Notes: generated by a model from the sequence alone, not told the origin. A stretch of DNA of 64,000 bases from Parabacteroides distasonis (GCA_021531775.1 JAFBIU010000018.1:1-64000), one strand, 5' to 3'; shown: positions 43,005 through 52,465, counted from the stretch's first letter. Numbers and translations: made by a program.

Positions 43005-44421
43005 ATGAACAGAAGAGGTCATCCAGGACAACTTCTTGCTGGATTGAACCAGAGTAGGCATTGGGGAGCAGACCGAATGTAGAGACAAATGTCAGATGGA
43101 CAGCTTTGTGCGTTTGGGTCTGCTCGATGAAAATACTCTTTTTTTGGCGAAGTTGCTGCTCATAGTCAGCCGTTAGGGAATAGGCAGAGAGAGAATATTT
43201 CATTTCACAAAGATTGATGACCTGATCGTTCCGGTCGATCAATAGATCGATTTGTGTACCCGGTCCCGACTCATTGCCCTCCTTACGCCAGGCATATACG
43301 TTGCTGAGAATCCCCGTGATACCCAATTTGGCTTTGATTTGTTGGATATGTGCCAAACAGAGCCGTTCGAAAGCCAAACCACACCAGACCCGGTGCACTG
43401 GCGAGTCGATAGAGGCAGACCAGAAATGTACATCGTTGTTCCGATTCTGTTGGATGAACTTGAAATAGAACAGGGTGTAGTTGTCAATCAGCTGGTAGAG
43501 TGCCAGTTTGGTTTTGTTCCCATAATTGTTGTATTTGCGGATGAAGCCGCAATACTCCAACTCATCCAACGCCTTTGATAAGGCACCATTGTTGGTGAGC
43601 TTGCCGGCATCGATCAATTCTTCACGCGTCATGCCCACTTTTTTCTGTCCGAGGAGTGTGACGATGTCCAAATAGATGGCCGGATATTTGAAGAGTGATT
43701 TATAGAGATGATCGAACTCGTGGGTCAGCTTGCCGTTTCGTTGGAAAAAGAGCTGGTCTATGTTCTGAGCCAAGCTTTTTCCTTTTTCCAACAGGCTCCA
43801 ATAATAGGGAATGCCACCCAAGATCATGTAGCATTCGGCCAACTGGTAGCGACTCATCTCCAGTTGTCTGCTTTGGGTATATCGCTCACATTCAGCTAAT
43901 GTAAAGGGTTGCAAAGCAATTTGTCGCGTGATCCGGTTATGTAGTCCGCCATGATCGTTGATGACCTTGTTGATGATCCACGAGGTGGCTGATCCACAAA
44001 TGATCAAGAGAATATCTTTGCGGGCAGATACCCAGCCGTTCCAGAAGTGTTCGAAGGCAGAGAGAAAACCGGAACGGGCTGTGTCCATCCAGGGAAGTTC
44101 ATCTAAAAAGACAATCTTCTTCTCGTCGGTCGCATTCTTCAACAGGGTGGAAAGCAGGCTGAAAGCCTCCAACCAGGATTGGGGAATGGGGCATTCGTCA
44201 TAGCCGGCATCCCGGAGCGAGATGGCAAAGCTGAACAGTTGGTCCTTGGTCCTCCCTTTGGCCAGGCCGGTGTGCTGGAATGTGAATCGGTAATCGAACG
44301 TTTCCCGGATGAGGAAGGTTTTGCCGATCCGTCTGCGTCCATAGACAGCTACGAATTCGGAGGTGTCGGAGTTTAGGGCCGACCTCAAGATCTGTTGTTC
44401 TGCTTTACGACCTATTAACAT
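43003..44421 (-). CDS. AAA ATPase with C-terminal nuclease-like domain (DUF234 type)
   Basis: A 472-residue cytosolic ATPase of the archaeal-ATPase/DUF234 type. Walker A is YGRRRIGKTFLIRE (near 28-40), Walker B is KIVFLDELPWMDT, and sensor-like residues lie in LIICGSATSWI. A winged-helix region follows (MTREELIDAGKLTNNGALSKALDELEYCGFI). The C-terminus GTQIDLLIDRNDQVINLCEMKYS fits a PD-(D/E)XK nuclease-like core (D...E-x-K). Members occur in many copies in Bacteroidales and their role is unclear, perhaps DNA defence or mobile-element related. Divergent from dut across a strong inverted repeat; CAAATGTA at 44443-44450 fits its minus-strand -7. Confidence 0.85.
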   Translation of the reverse strand: MLIGRKAEQQILRSALNSDTSEFVAVYGRRRIGKTFLIRETFDYRFTFQHTGLAKGRTKDQLFSFAISLRDAGYDECPIPQSWLEAFSLLSTLLKNATDEKKIVFLDELPWMDTARSGFLSAFEHFWNGWVSARKDILLIICGSATSWIINKVINDHGGLHNRITRQIALQPFTLAECERYTQSRQLEMSRYQLAECYMILGGIPYYWSLLEKGKSLAQNIDQLFFQRNGKLTHEFDHLYKSLFKYPAIYLDIVTLLGQKKVGMTREELIDAGKLTNNGALSKALDELEYCGFIRKYNNYGNKTKLALYQLIDNYTLFYFKFIQQNRNNDVHFWSASIDSPVHRVWCGLAFERLCLAHIQQIKAKLGITGILSNVYAWRKEGNESGPGTQIDLLIDRNDQVINLCEMKYSLSAYSLTADYEQQLRQKKSIFIEQTQTHKAVHLTFVSTFGLLPNAYSGSIQQEVVLDDLFCS

Positions 44422-44464
44422 GGCTTGTTGGAATTATGACCACAAATGTAACGCAAAAATCGCA

Positions 44465-44511
44465 TATAATTTGCTAAATCTGCTCTTTTTGCCTCGATTT
44501 AGCAAATTATA
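44465..44511. promoter_or_regulatory. 16-bp perfect inverted repeat in divergent promoter region
   Basis: TATAATTTGCTAAATC (44465-44480) and GATTTAGCAAATTATA (44496-44511) are exact reverse complements separated by 15 bp. One arm covers where the -33 of the ATPase promoter should be; the other ends 10 bp before the -33 of dut. A dyad operator is the simplest reading. Confidence 0.65.
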
Positions 44512-44520
44512 GTTGCATCG

Positions 44521-44551
44521 TTGGCTGATGCAAGGAGAAATCGTATCTTTG
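44521..44551 (+). promoter_or_regulatory. Promoter of the dut operon
   Basis: TTG (44521-44523), 20 bp, TATCTTTG (44544-44551), with the dut ATG at 44575. Good match to the Bacteroidetes promoter. Confidence 0.65.
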
Positions 44552-44574
44552 CCCGAGAGAAAAAAACGATCGTT

Positions 44575-45009
44575 ATGCAAGTACAAATTATTAATAAATC
44601 GCATCATCCACTGCCGCACTATGCAACACCTTTGTCGGCCGGCATGGATTTGCGTGCGAATCTGTCGGAACCGGTCGAATTGCAGCCTATGGAGCGGAAA
44701 CTTATTCCGACAGGTCTTTACATCGCCTTGCCGCAAGGCTTTGAAGCTCAGATACGTCCGCGGAGCGGATTGGCTTACAAAGAGGGAATTACCGTCTTGA
44801 ATTCACCGGGTACAATCGATGCAGACTATCGGGGTGAGATCCGGGTCCTGCTGATCAATCTGTCGGACAAGCCCTTCCTGATTCAGGATGGCGAACGGAT
44901 TGCCCAGATGGTGGTGGCTGCCCATAGCCAGGTGGCGTGGCAGCCGGTGGAGGTGTTGGATGAAACTGAACGGGGTGCGGGTGGATTTGGCCACACCGGA
45001 AAAGCCTGA
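44575..45009 (+). CDS. dut: dUTP diphosphatase
   Basis: Trimeric dUTPase, hydrolysing dUTP to dUMP and pyrophosphate to keep uracil out of DNA and feed thymidylate synthesis. All five motifs are present in 144 residues: [38 protein letters not shown], and [10 protein letters not shown]. Start at 44575 because the frame upstream overlaps the promoter and the family begins M-x-V-x-I-x-N-K. The TPR gene starts on the last base of its stop (TGATG). Confidence 0.96.
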   Translation: MQVQIINKSHHPLPHYATPLSAGMDLRANLSEPVELQPMERKLIPTGLYIALPQGFEAQIRPRSGLAYKEGITVLNSPGTIDADYRGEIRVLLINLSDKPFLIQDGERIAQMVVAAHSQVAWQPVEVLDETERGAGGFGHTGKA

Positions 45010-46727
45010 TGCCTATGATCCGATCTTGTCTGTTGAGTATAGGTCTGCTTTGCTGTTGTTGGAGTGCCTGGGCACAACCCTCGCCGGCCCAACAGCGGAA
45101 GTTTGACTATTTCTTTTATGAGGGACTGAAACTGAAGTCGGCCGGTCAGTATGATGCGGCTTACGATGCGTTCAGCCATTGTTTGACATTGGATCCGAAG
45201 GCGGCTCCGGTGCTCTATGAACTGGCCTCTTTCCTGGCGCAGATGCAGAAGCCGGAGAAGGCGGTGGAACTGCTGAAACGGGCGGTCGAAAGTGACTCGA
45301 CCAACTTTACCTATAAAATGGCCTTGGCCTCGGTCTCCCGGGGTGTCGGGATGTTTGGCGAAGCGGCCGAGGTGTATGAGGCCTTGGTGAAAGCCTATCC
45401 GGAGAAGGCCGAACTGAACTATTACTTAGCCGATGCACTCACCCAACAGGGGGAGTTGGAGGAGGCGATTCAGGCGTTGGATGCGTTGGAGTCCTCCATC
45501 GGCATGAATGAGACCCTCTCGATGCAGAAATATCGGCTCTACACCCAATTGGAACAGCCCGACAAGGCGTTTCGGGAACTGGAAAAGCTGGCTGAGAAGT
45601 ATCCGATGGAGTCGCGTTATGCGATCTTGATGGGGGATCTGCATCTCGAAAAGAATGAATTGGACAAGGCGTATGCCTATTACCAAAAGGCGCATGAGCT
45701 GGATCCGGCCAGTCCCTATTACATTGTCTCCATGGCTAACTACTATGAGGCCAAGGGGGATCGGGTGGCTGCAGAGAGCCAGATCCGGAATGCCTTGGTC
45801 AATAAGGATCTGGATGTCGAGACCAAGGTGGGTATTCTGTCGCGCTACATCATGCGCCTGCAACAGTCCGAAGGGGGTGAGGAAAAGGCCAATGAGCTGT
45901 TCCAGACCCTGTTGGAGCAGCATCCGGAGGACATCGACCTGAAGATGATGTATGGCGGACTGTTGGCTTCGCAAGGTAAAACCGATGAGGCGAAGTTCCA
46001 GTTCCAGTTGGTGACGGAGATGGAACCGACGGAAGCCAATGCCTGGCAACAGCTGCTCAACCTGTCGTTGAAGGCGGAAGATATTCCCGAAATCAAACGG
46101 ATCTGTCTGAAGTGTAACGAACTCTTCCCGGAGGCTCCGGAATACTATTTCTACTTGGGCATTGCCCATTATCAGGCGGGTGACTATCAGGCTGCCTTGG
46201 AGGCTTATCAGGCGGGTTTGAAGATCATCCCGCAGGAGAACCTGCCGCTCAAGTCGGACTTCTACGGACAGATTGGGGACATTTATCACCAGATGAAGCA
46301 GGATGAGCAGGCGTTCCAGTCGTACGAGGAGGCCTTGAAGTGCAACGAGAAGAATGTGGTGGTGCTCAACAACTACAGCTATTTCCTCTGCCTGCAGAAG
46401 AAGGATCTGAAGAAGGCGGAACGGATGAGTGCCCAGTGCATCAAGCTGGAGCCGGACAATGCGACCTACTTGGACACCTATGCCTGGATTTTCTTTACAC
46501 AAGGCAACTATACCTTGGCGAAGTTCTACATTGAGAGTGCCTTGGAGAAGGACAAGACGAACAGTTCCGAACTGGTTGATCATTATGGGGATATTCTCTT
46601 CCAGATGGGACAACCGGACAAGGCGTTGGAACAGTGGAAACGGGCCAAGGAGCTGGGGAAGGATACCGAGGTGTTGAATCAGAAAATTGCGGAAAAACGA
46701 TATATCGAAGATGAAAATGCGGAATAG
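45009..46727 (+). CDS. Exported TPR-repeat protein
   Basis: A 572-residue exported protein with signal peptide (LLCCCWSAWAQ) and about a dozen tetratricopeptide repeats through the whole length, for example AYDAFSHCLTLDPKAAPVLYEL, PEYYFYLGIAHYQAGDYQAAL and NNYSYFLCLQKKDLKKAERM. It probably scaffolds protein complexes in the periplasm. The order dut-TPR-DUF4292-EnvC-like recurs in Bacteroidales to my knowledge, suggesting an envelope role. Overlaps the dut stop and the next start. Confidence 0.88.
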   Translation: MPMIRSCLLSIGLLCCCWSAWAQPSPAQQRKFDYFFYEGLKLKSAGQYDAAYDAFSHCLTLDPKAAPVLYELASFLAQMQKPEKAVELLKRAVESDSTNFTYKMALASVSRGVGMFGEAAEVYEALVKAYPEKAELNYYLADALTQQGELEEAIQALDALESSIGMNETLSMQKYRLYTQLEQPDKAFRELEKLAEKYPMESRYAILMGDLHLEKNELDKAYAYYQKAHELDPASPYYIVSMANYYEAKGDRVAAESQIRNALVNKDLDVETKVGILSRYIMRLQQSEGGEEKANELFQTLLEQHPEDIDLKMMYGGLLASQGKTDEAKFQFQLVTEMEPTEANAWQQLLNLSLKAEDIPEIKRICLKCNELFPEAPEYYFYLGIAHYQAGDYQAALEAYQAGLKIIPQENLPLKSDFYGQIGDIYHQMKQDEQAFQSYEEALKCNEKNVVVLNNYSYFLCLQKKDLKKAERMSAQCIKLEPDNATYLDTYAWIFFTQGNYTLAKFYIESALEKDKTNSSELVDHYGDILFQMGQPDKALEQWKRAKELGKDTEVLNQKIAEKRYIEDENAE

Positions 46728-47547
46728 TTGGGGTTGGATCCTGTGCAGCATGCTGTTGCTGCTGGCTGGCTGTCGCTCGTCGAAGCAGCCGGCAACGGGC
46801 ACCGGTCAGGGATCGATGTCGCGCGAAGCCTGTTTCGAACGGTTGGAGGAGCAGATGTTCCAGTTCGAGACGCTCTCGGCCCGACTGAATGTGGAGTTGC
46901 GCTTGCCGGAGAAGGAACTGAGTTCGCGGGTGGAACTGAAGTTGGTGCGGGACAGTGCCTTGCAGCTTTCCGTACAGCCCTTCTTGGGCATTGAACTGTT
47001 CCGCATGGAGCTGACGACCGATAGTGTGAAGATTCTGGACCGGATGAACAAGCGTTATTTGGCTGAGAACTATGCCAAACTGCAGGGAGAGACGCCTATC
47101 GAGTTCAACTTCTACAACCTGCAGGCTCTGTTTGTCAACCGCCTCTTTTTGCCGGGTGAGCAGGCAGTTACGAAGGCTGCCCACCGACGTTTCCAGTGGG
47201 AGGCAGCCGGATCGGATGCGCTCTTGGAGACCCAAGACCGGATGGATTTGCGTTACCAGTTCCGGGTGGATCCCGAGGGCAAGCTGTTGGCGACCCATGT
47301 GCAGGATGCGAACGGCCAACAGGGGCTCTTTTGGGAGTATGCCGACTTCCGGGTGTTCCAGAAGCAGCTGTTTCCCCACCAGATGGTGTGTGAACTTGTT
47401 TCCAAAGGAACTTCGCAGGGGACCATTCAACTCAACTATGCCCGGATGCAGCTCAACGGACCGTTGACGATGAGTTTTGAGATTCCTGCCAAATATACAC
47501 GTGTTACGTTTGCACAGATTGTCAAGGCGATTGGCAACCTGTCCTAA
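46711..47547 (+). CDS. DUF4292 lipoprotein
   Basis: A lipoprotein of about 278 residues (LLLLAGCRSS). The body is beta-rich, with LSARLNVELRLPEKELSSRVELKLVRDSALQLSVQPFLGIELFRMELTTD resembling the LolA/LolB-like fold, matching DUF4292. A lipoprotein-sorting or lipid-binding role is suggested by that fold but is inference. Start at 46711 or 46717; the frame opens earlier at a TTG that lies inside the TPR gene. Overlaps the TPR gene end by 17 bp, so translation is coupled. Confidence 0.85.
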   Translation: MKMRNSWGWILCSMLLLLAGCRSSKQPATGTGQGSMSREACFERLEEQMFQFETLSARLNVELRLPEKELSSRVELKLVRDSALQLSVQPFLGIELFRMELTTDSVKILDRMNKRYLAENYAKLQGETPIEFNFYNLQALFVNRLFLPGEQAVTKAAHRRFQWEAAGSDALLETQDRMDLRYQFRVDPEGKLLATHVQDANGQQGLFWEYADFRVFQKQLFPHQMVCELVSKGTSQGTIQLNYARMQLNGPLTMSFEIPAKYTRVTFAQIVKAIGNLS

Positions 47548-47560
47548 AGAGGAAAGAAGC

Positions 47561-48862
47561 ATGAGAGCGATTGGGTTTATCTGTTTGTGGATGCTTTGTT
47601 CGATAGCGGTCTTCGGCCAGCAGTCGAATGCAGTCAAGCAGTTGGAAAAGAAACGGAAGGCGACCTTGGCCGAGATAGAATCGACCAATCAGTTGCTGAA
47701 GGAGACCAAGGCGACGGCCAAGAACTCCTTGAAACGGCTGAATCTGTTGACGCAACAGATCGAGTCGCGCAAGAAGGTGATCGGCCTGTTGACCGAGGAG
47801 ATGGCTGCTATCGACAAGGAGATTGCCGGTATCCGTCGGCAGATTGTGGATCTGGAATGGGAGTTGTGCGACAAGCAGGAGAACTATGGCAAGTCGATCC
47901 AGCACCTGTACAAGCGGAACCGTTCGCAAGACAAGCTGTTGTTCATCCTCTCAGCCGATAATTTTGCCCAGTCGCTTCGTCGGATCCGTTACTTGCGGGA
48001 GTATGCCGACTGGCAGAAGAAGCAGGCAGAGGAGATCGTGAAGAAGCGGGACGAGATTGCCGGCAAACGGAAAGAGCTGGAGGAGACCCGTGCCTCCAAA
48101 GCATCCTTGTTAGGAACCCGTGAGGCAGAGAACAAGCAGCTGGCCGTTGAGGAGGCGAACCAACAGAAAGAGGTCAAAGCCCTGAATAAGAAACAGAAGG
48201 AGTTGCAGGCGGAACTGAAGAAGAAGCGGGCACAGGCTCAGGCCTTGAACAAACAGATCGAAAAGCTGATTGCTGAAGAGATTGCCAAGGCGGAAGAGGA
48301 GGCCCGGAAGGCCCAGGCACAAGCCAACCGTTCCGGTTCCACAGGAAAGGCGTCCGACAAGGCGGGCAGCAAGCAGCCGACGGGCGAGGAGCGTGTAGCC
48401 GAATCGAAAGGGGGCTATGCGATGACCAAGGTGGAGAAACAGCTCTCGACCAACTTTGCCAGCAACCGAGGCAAGCTGCCCTATCCGGTCAATGGCCGGC
48501 ACATCATTGTCGGACGGTTCGGCCAGCAGCAGCACCAGGAGTTGAAACATGTACAGACCAATAGCAATGGTATTGATATACAGACCTCACCCGGTACCGA
48601 TGCCCGGGCGGTGTTTAATGGGGTGGTGACACGCGTCTTCGTGTTGCCAGGCTATAACAATTCCGTGATCATCCGGCATGGTAACTACTTGACGGTTTAT
48701 AGCAACCTGAGTCAGGTGTATGTGAAGGCCGGGGATAAGGTGACGACCAAACAGGCGATTGGCAAGATCTTTACCGATACGGAGGATGGCAACTCGACCG
48801 TACTGCATTTCCAGTTGTGGAAAGAGCGTACCAAGTTGAATCCGGAGCCTTGGTTGGATTGA
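47561..48862 (+). CDS. EnvC-like murein hydrolase activator (degenerate M23 domain)
   Basis: A 433-residue periplasmic protein: signal peptide (CLWMLCSIAVFGQ), long coiled coil (about residues 22-270, KKRKATLAEIESTNQLLKET onward) and a C-terminal LytM/M23 domain. In that domain the zinc-ligand positions look lost: NSNGIDI instead of H-x-G-x-D, and YSNLSQ instead of H-x-H, while LHFQLW keeps one His. This is the pattern of EnvC-type activators of amidases in cell division rather than a working peptidase. A GAGGAAAG ribosome site precedes the ATG at 47561, which is 13 bp after the DUF4292 stop. Confidence 0.88.
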   Translation: MRAIGFICLWMLCSIAVFGQQSNAVKQLEKKRKATLAEIESTNQLLKETKATAKNSLKRLNLLTQQIESRKKVIGLLTEEMAAIDKEIAGIRRQIVDLEWELCDKQENYGKSIQHLYKRNRSQDKLLFILSADNFAQSLRRIRYLREYADWQKKQAEEIVKKRDEIAGKRKELEETRASKASLLGTREAENKQLAVEEANQQKEVKALNKKQKELQAELKKKRAQAQALNKQIEKLIAEEIAKAEEEARKAQAQANRSGSTGKASDKAGSKQPTGEERVAESKGGYAMTKVEKQLSTNFASNRGKLPYPVNGRHIIVGRFGQQQHQELKHVQTNSNGIDIQTSPGTDARAVFNGVVTRVFVLPGYNNSVIIRHGNYLTVYSNLSQVYVKAGDKVTTKQAIGKIFTDTEDGNSTVLHFQLWKERTKLNPEPWLD

Positions 48863-48888
48863 TGGTAAACCGATAAAGCAGCAAGCAG

Positions 48889-49524
48889 ATGGCGAAACGT
48901 AAATATTATGTAGTATGGAAAGGGGTGAATCCCGGTGTCTATGACAATTGGGAGGATTGTAAGGCCCAGGTGCATGGTTTCGAGGGGGCTAAATTCAAAT
49001 CCTTTGAGTCGGATGAGGAGGCCCGGGAGGCTTTGGAACAGGGCTATACGGCCTATTTGAAACGGGCTTCGTCTCCCAAAGCGATTGCCAATTGGGCTCC
49101 GGAATCTCCGATCGGGAAACCGATTCCGGAGAGTTTGGCGGTGGATGCGGCTTGCAGTGGTAATCCGGGAGACATGGAGTATCGGGGGGTTTATGTGGCC
49201 ACCGGACAGGAGATTTTCCACATCGGGCCCTTGAAGAAGGGGACCAACAATGTGGGTGAGTTCCTGGCCTTGGTGCATGGACTGGCGCTCTTGCATCAGA
49301 AGGGGAGTTCGTTGCCGATCTATTCCGACAGCCGGAATGCCATCAAATGGGTGGAGAAGAAGAAGTGCAAGACGCTCTTGGAGCGGATGCCGGAGAATGA
49401 ACCGATCTTCGATCTGATCGAACGGGCGGAGAAATGGTTGGCCACCCACGACTATACGACTCCTATTTATAAATGGGAAACAACGGTCTGGGGTGAGATT
49501 CCCGCCGATTTTGGAAGAAAATGA
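48889..49524 (+). CDS. rnhA: Ribonuclease H1 family protein
   Basis: A 211-residue RNase H with an N-terminal hybrid-binding (viroplasmin-like) domain (KYYVVWKGVNPGVYDNWEDCKAQVHGFEGAKFKSF) and a catalytic domain. It cuts RNA in RNA:DNA hybrids. Acidic residues visible: Asp in LAVDAACSGNPG, Glu in NVGEFLAL, Asp in IYSDSRNAIKW; the fourth is likely in the C-terminal EIPADFG. The connecting catalytic residues are somewhat unlike E. coli RnhA but fit the Bacteroidetes viroplasmin-RNase H form. 26 bp after the EnvC-like gene, same operon. Confidence 0.92.
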   Translation: MAKRKYYVVWKGVNPGVYDNWEDCKAQVHGFEGAKFKSFESDEEAREALEQGYTAYLKRASSPKAIANWAPESPIGKPIPESLAVDAACSGNPGDMEYRGVYVATGQEIFHIGPLKKGTNNVGEFLALVHGLALLHQKGSSLPIYSDSRNAIKWVEKKKCKTLLERMPENEPIFDLIERAEKWLATHDYTTPIYKWETTVWGEIPADFGRK

Positions 49525-49540
49525 AATTACAGGAAGAAAG

Positions 49541-50683
49541 ATGAGTGAGATGAAGATTGCTTTTGATGCCAAGCGTGCCTTTTACAATGGAACCGGATTG
49601 GGTAATTACAGCCGGTTCGTCATCAACAACCTGGTGCAGTATGCACCGGACAACTGCTATCAACTCTTTACTCCGGGTTTAGGGAATGCTCGCCTGCGGG
49701 CCCAACTGACTCCCCATGCCTCGTTGCAGACCTGCCTGCCCCAACGCTGGATAGACCGGCGGCTGCCTGCCTGGTGGCGTTCACACGGCTTGCTTGAGGA
49801 TGTAGAGTCGCAACAGGTGGATCTCTATCATGGACTGAGCAACGAGTTACCGATCGGTATCGACCGATCCTCCGTGGCATCGGTGGTGACGCTCCATGAC
49901 CTGATCTTTCTTCGTTTTCCACAACTCTATCCCCCGATTGACCGGCTGATCTACCGCTATAAATTTCGCAAAGCCTGTGAGATGGCTGATCTGGTCATTG
50001 CGATCAGTGAACAGACCCGGAGAGATCTGGTCTCTTTTTTCAGGATTCCTGAAACGAAGATTGAGGTACTCTATCAAGGGTGTGATCCGGTCTTTAGCCA
50101 ACCGGTGACACCAGCGCAAATGGCGGCTGTACGTGCCGCCTATCAGTTGCCGGATTCCTATATATTGTATGTTGGCAGTATCGAGGAACGGAAGAATCTG
50201 CTTTTGCTGTTGCAGGCTGTGAAGGGGTTGCGGGAGCCGATTTCGGTAGTGGCCATTGGCCGGCGGACGGCCTACACGAAGCAGGTGGAGCGTTACATCC
50301 GCGAGCAGGGATTGGAGCAGCAGGTCCGGTTGTTGCATCAGGTACCGTTTCATGATTTGCCTGCCTTTTATCGAATGGCTTCACTCTTTGTCTATCCTTC
50401 TCTTTTCGAAGGTTTTGGGATTCCTATTATCGAAGCGGAATCCGCTGGATTACCGGTCATAGCCGCTACGGGATCCTGCTTGGAAGAGGCGGGTGGTGCA
50501 GGGGCACTCTATACTGACCCTCATCGTCCGGAGGAGCTTCGTAGCCTGATCCGGTCTGTCTTGACAGAACCGGGTTTGGCCGATTCATTGATTCGTCAAG
50601 GGGCGGAACAGGTCCGTCGGTTTGCTCCGGAAGGGTTGACCCGACAACTGCTCCAGTGCTATCGGCAGCTGCTTCACGGGTGA
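49541..50683 (+). CDS. Group 1 glycosyltransferase
   Basis: GT4-type glycosyltransferase, 380 residues. The N-terminal acceptor domain opens KIAFDAKRAFYNGTGLGNYSR; the donor domain has YVGSIEERKNLLLLLQAV and PSLFEGFGIPIIEAESAGLPVIA, the E-x7-E nucleotide-sugar motif. The start at 49541 follows AGGAAG; a second Met three codons later is possible. It is 16 bp after rnhA and converges on the WaaP-like kinase gene, both probably serving surface glycan synthesis. Confidence 0.9.
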   Translation: MSEMKIAFDAKRAFYNGTGLGNYSRFVINNLVQYAPDNCYQLFTPGLGNARLRAQLTPHASLQTCLPQRWIDRRLPAWWRSHGLLEDVESQQVDLYHGLSNELPIGIDRSSVASVVTLHDLIFLRFPQLYPPIDRLIYRYKFRKACEMADLVIAISEQTRRDLVSFFRIPETKIEVLYQGCDPVFSQPVTPAQMAAVRAAYQLPDSYILYVGSIEERKNLLLLLQAVKGLREPISVVAIGRRTAYTKQVERYIREQGLEQQVRLLHQVPFHDLPAFYRMASLFVYPSLFEGFGIPIIEAESAGLPVIAATGSCLEEAGGAGALYTDPHRPEELRSLIRSVLTEPGLADSLIRQGAEQVRRFAPEGLTRQLLQCYRQLLHG

Positions 50684-50699
50684 AGGGTTTCCTGAAGGG

Positions 50700-51431
50700 T
50701 TAGAAAGGCATCGGGTGCCGCTTGGCATACTGTTTCCAAAAGCGGGTTTGGTAGATCTGTACCCACCGTTCTGTCTCGGCTACATCCAGACCACACTGTT
50801 CGGCATAACTCTCTGCCATCCAGGTGAAGGATTGCTTGTTCCCCCAGATGTGGGCCAAGTTGGCACATCCTTTGCGGAAGGAGATCTTCCCAAAACGCAT
50901 CCGGTTGATGTCGATGAGGTAGAAACGGGCCTGCCCGTCGATCCATTCAAAGAGAATATTGCCGGGAGAGAGGTCGGCATGATAGATACCTGCCTGATGC
51001 AACTGACCGACATAACGTCCCAACGCACGATAGTGCCGCTCTGCCTCGCTGGCCGATAGCTGGATCCAGTTGTAGATGGGACCGGCACTCAACTGCTTGC
51101 TGATGAAATAGCTCTCGTGCAACAGGCCCCCTCGATAGAACAGCAGGTAGGCAATGGGATCGGCTGTGGGAAATCCACGACGCTCCAGTTCGAACGCATA
51201 TTCGTAGGCCCGTTGTGCCTTGGATTTACGGAAGAAGGTATAGATCAGCCTGTTGATCCAAATGGGTACCTTGAACCGCTTGGCGTTGATGGGCAGGTCT
51301 GACTCCTCCTGAAACACCCGGATTTCGTTTCGTGCCTTATAAATCACCCGTCCTTCGTGGGCAAAGCGTTGGGGCAGTTGCTCGACAAAAGGGGCTAACT
51401 GGGTATAGGAGGGGTTCAGACATTGTTTCAT
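50700..51431 (-). CDS. Lipopolysaccharide kinase (Kdo/WaaP)-family protein
   Basis: A 243-residue small-molecule kinase fold protein. The catalytic loop is GIYHADLSPGNILF and the metal-binding Asp is in FYLIDINRMRF, as in WaaP/KdkA LPS kinases that phosphorylate core sugars at the inner membrane. The glycine-rich loop is replaced by a region with Lys in AKRFKVPIWINRLIYTFFRKSKAQRAYEYA. It is the last gene of a DUF4254-GT9-kinase operon and overlaps the GT9 stop by 4 bp (ATGA). Confidence 0.85.
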   Translation of the reverse strand: MKQCLNPSYTQLAPFVEQLPQRFAHEGRVIYKARNEIRVFQEESDLPINAKRFKVPIWINRLIYTFFRKSKAQRAYEYAFELERRGFPTADPIAYLLFYRGGLLHESYFISKQLSAGPIYNWIQLSASEAERHYRALGRYVGQLHQAGIYHADLSPGNILFEWIDGQARFYLIDINRMRFGKISFRKGCANLAHIWGNKQSFTWMAESYAEQCGLDVAETERWVQIYQTRFWKQYAKRHPMPF

Positions 51432-52465
51432 ACCGAAGTGGATAAGCAGTTGTGAATGTGTTGGACGACCTCTTCCGGCTGGATGCCTTCCAAGCAGGAG
51501 AGATCACCCCAGAGGCAAGGCTTTTGGCCAAATACCGAACAGGGCCGACAGGCACGTTCCAACTGTATGCAGTCTTCCGGACGTTGCTGATACCCGTAGA
51601 AACCGGCATAGGGATGGGTAGCTCCCCAGATGGAGAGTACACGTGTTCCGACCAGGGAGGCAAAGTGCATGTTGGCTGAATCCATGCTGACCATCAGATC
51701 CAACTGGCTCATCAGGGCCAATTCCTGATCCAACGAGAATTTCCCCACTACATTCTTGACATGCGGATAGCGGTATTGCCATTCGTCGAGGATGGCCTCT
51801 TCGTAGCCCTTGCTGCCGAAGAGGAAAATGGTCATTCCCTCCTCTTTGGAGAGGGTGGCCAATACCTGCTCCATCTGGTCGATCGGATAGATCTTGCCCG
51901 CATGTTTGGCAAAGGGAGCGATGCCGAGCCAGTGTCCCTGCTTGGGACCCGTAAAGGCTTCTATCTGTTCCAGTGGAGCCGGATGTGTCTCGTAGAGTGA
52001 AGTAAAGGTGTTCTCGAAGGGGAATCCAGCCTGCCGGAATGTGTCGCCATACCGATCAATGACCGGCCGCAAGGGACGCATGACTTTCTGTGCAGGTCGA
52101 GTCAGTTGGGCCGTCTCTTGGCGGTTCTTATGCATGACAAAGACCGGCTTCCGCTTCAGATGGAAGAGGTTCCGGATGATCTTCGTCCGGATCACATCAT
52201 GCAGGTCGATCACCTTGTCGAAGGGATACCTCAAGAGGACTGAGCAGAAACGCAACAGGCCCCACAGACTCTTTTCGGCTCCCTGGGTGTTGATCCCGAT
52301 CAGCTCCACGTTGGAGGGATGGTTCTTGAACAGGGGAATCAGAAAAGCCTGTGTCAGGACTGTAAAGGTGTGTTGCGGATAGGTCCGCGCCACTGAATAG
52401 ATCACGGGGATCGTCATGGCTACATCACCTATGGCGGAAAGACGGATGACGAGAATGTGTGCCAT
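51428..52465 (-). CDS. Glycosyltransferase family 9 (heptosyltransferase-like)
   Basis: GT9 family enzyme, 345 residues. N-terminus ILVIRLSAIGDVAMTIPVIYSVARTYP and the C-terminal donor region LVSMDSANMHFASLVGTRVLSIWGATHP are diagnostic. It transfers a heptose or related sugar to lipid A-core or another surface glycan from the cytosolic face. Its stop overlaps the kinase start by 4 bp and its start overlaps the stop of the DUF4254 gene by one base. The trio is common in Bacteroidetes. Confidence 0.92.
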   Translation of the reverse strand: MAHILVIRLSAIGDVAMTIPVIYSVARTYPQHTFTVLTQAFLIPLFKNHPSNVELIGINTQGAEKSLWGLLRFCSVLLRYPFDKVIDLHDVIRTKIIRNLFHLKRKPVFVMHKNRQETAQLTRPAQKVMRPLRPVIDRYGDTFRQAGFPFENTFTSLYETHPAPLEQIEAFTGPKQGHWLGIAPFAKHAGKIYPIDQMEQVLATLSKEEGMTIFLFGSKGYEEAILDEWQYRYPHVKNVVGKFSLDQELALMSQLDLMVSMDSANMHFASLVGTRVLSIWGATHPYAGFYGYQQRPEDCIQLERACRPCSVFGQKPCLWGDLSCLEGIQPEEVVQHIHNCLSTSV

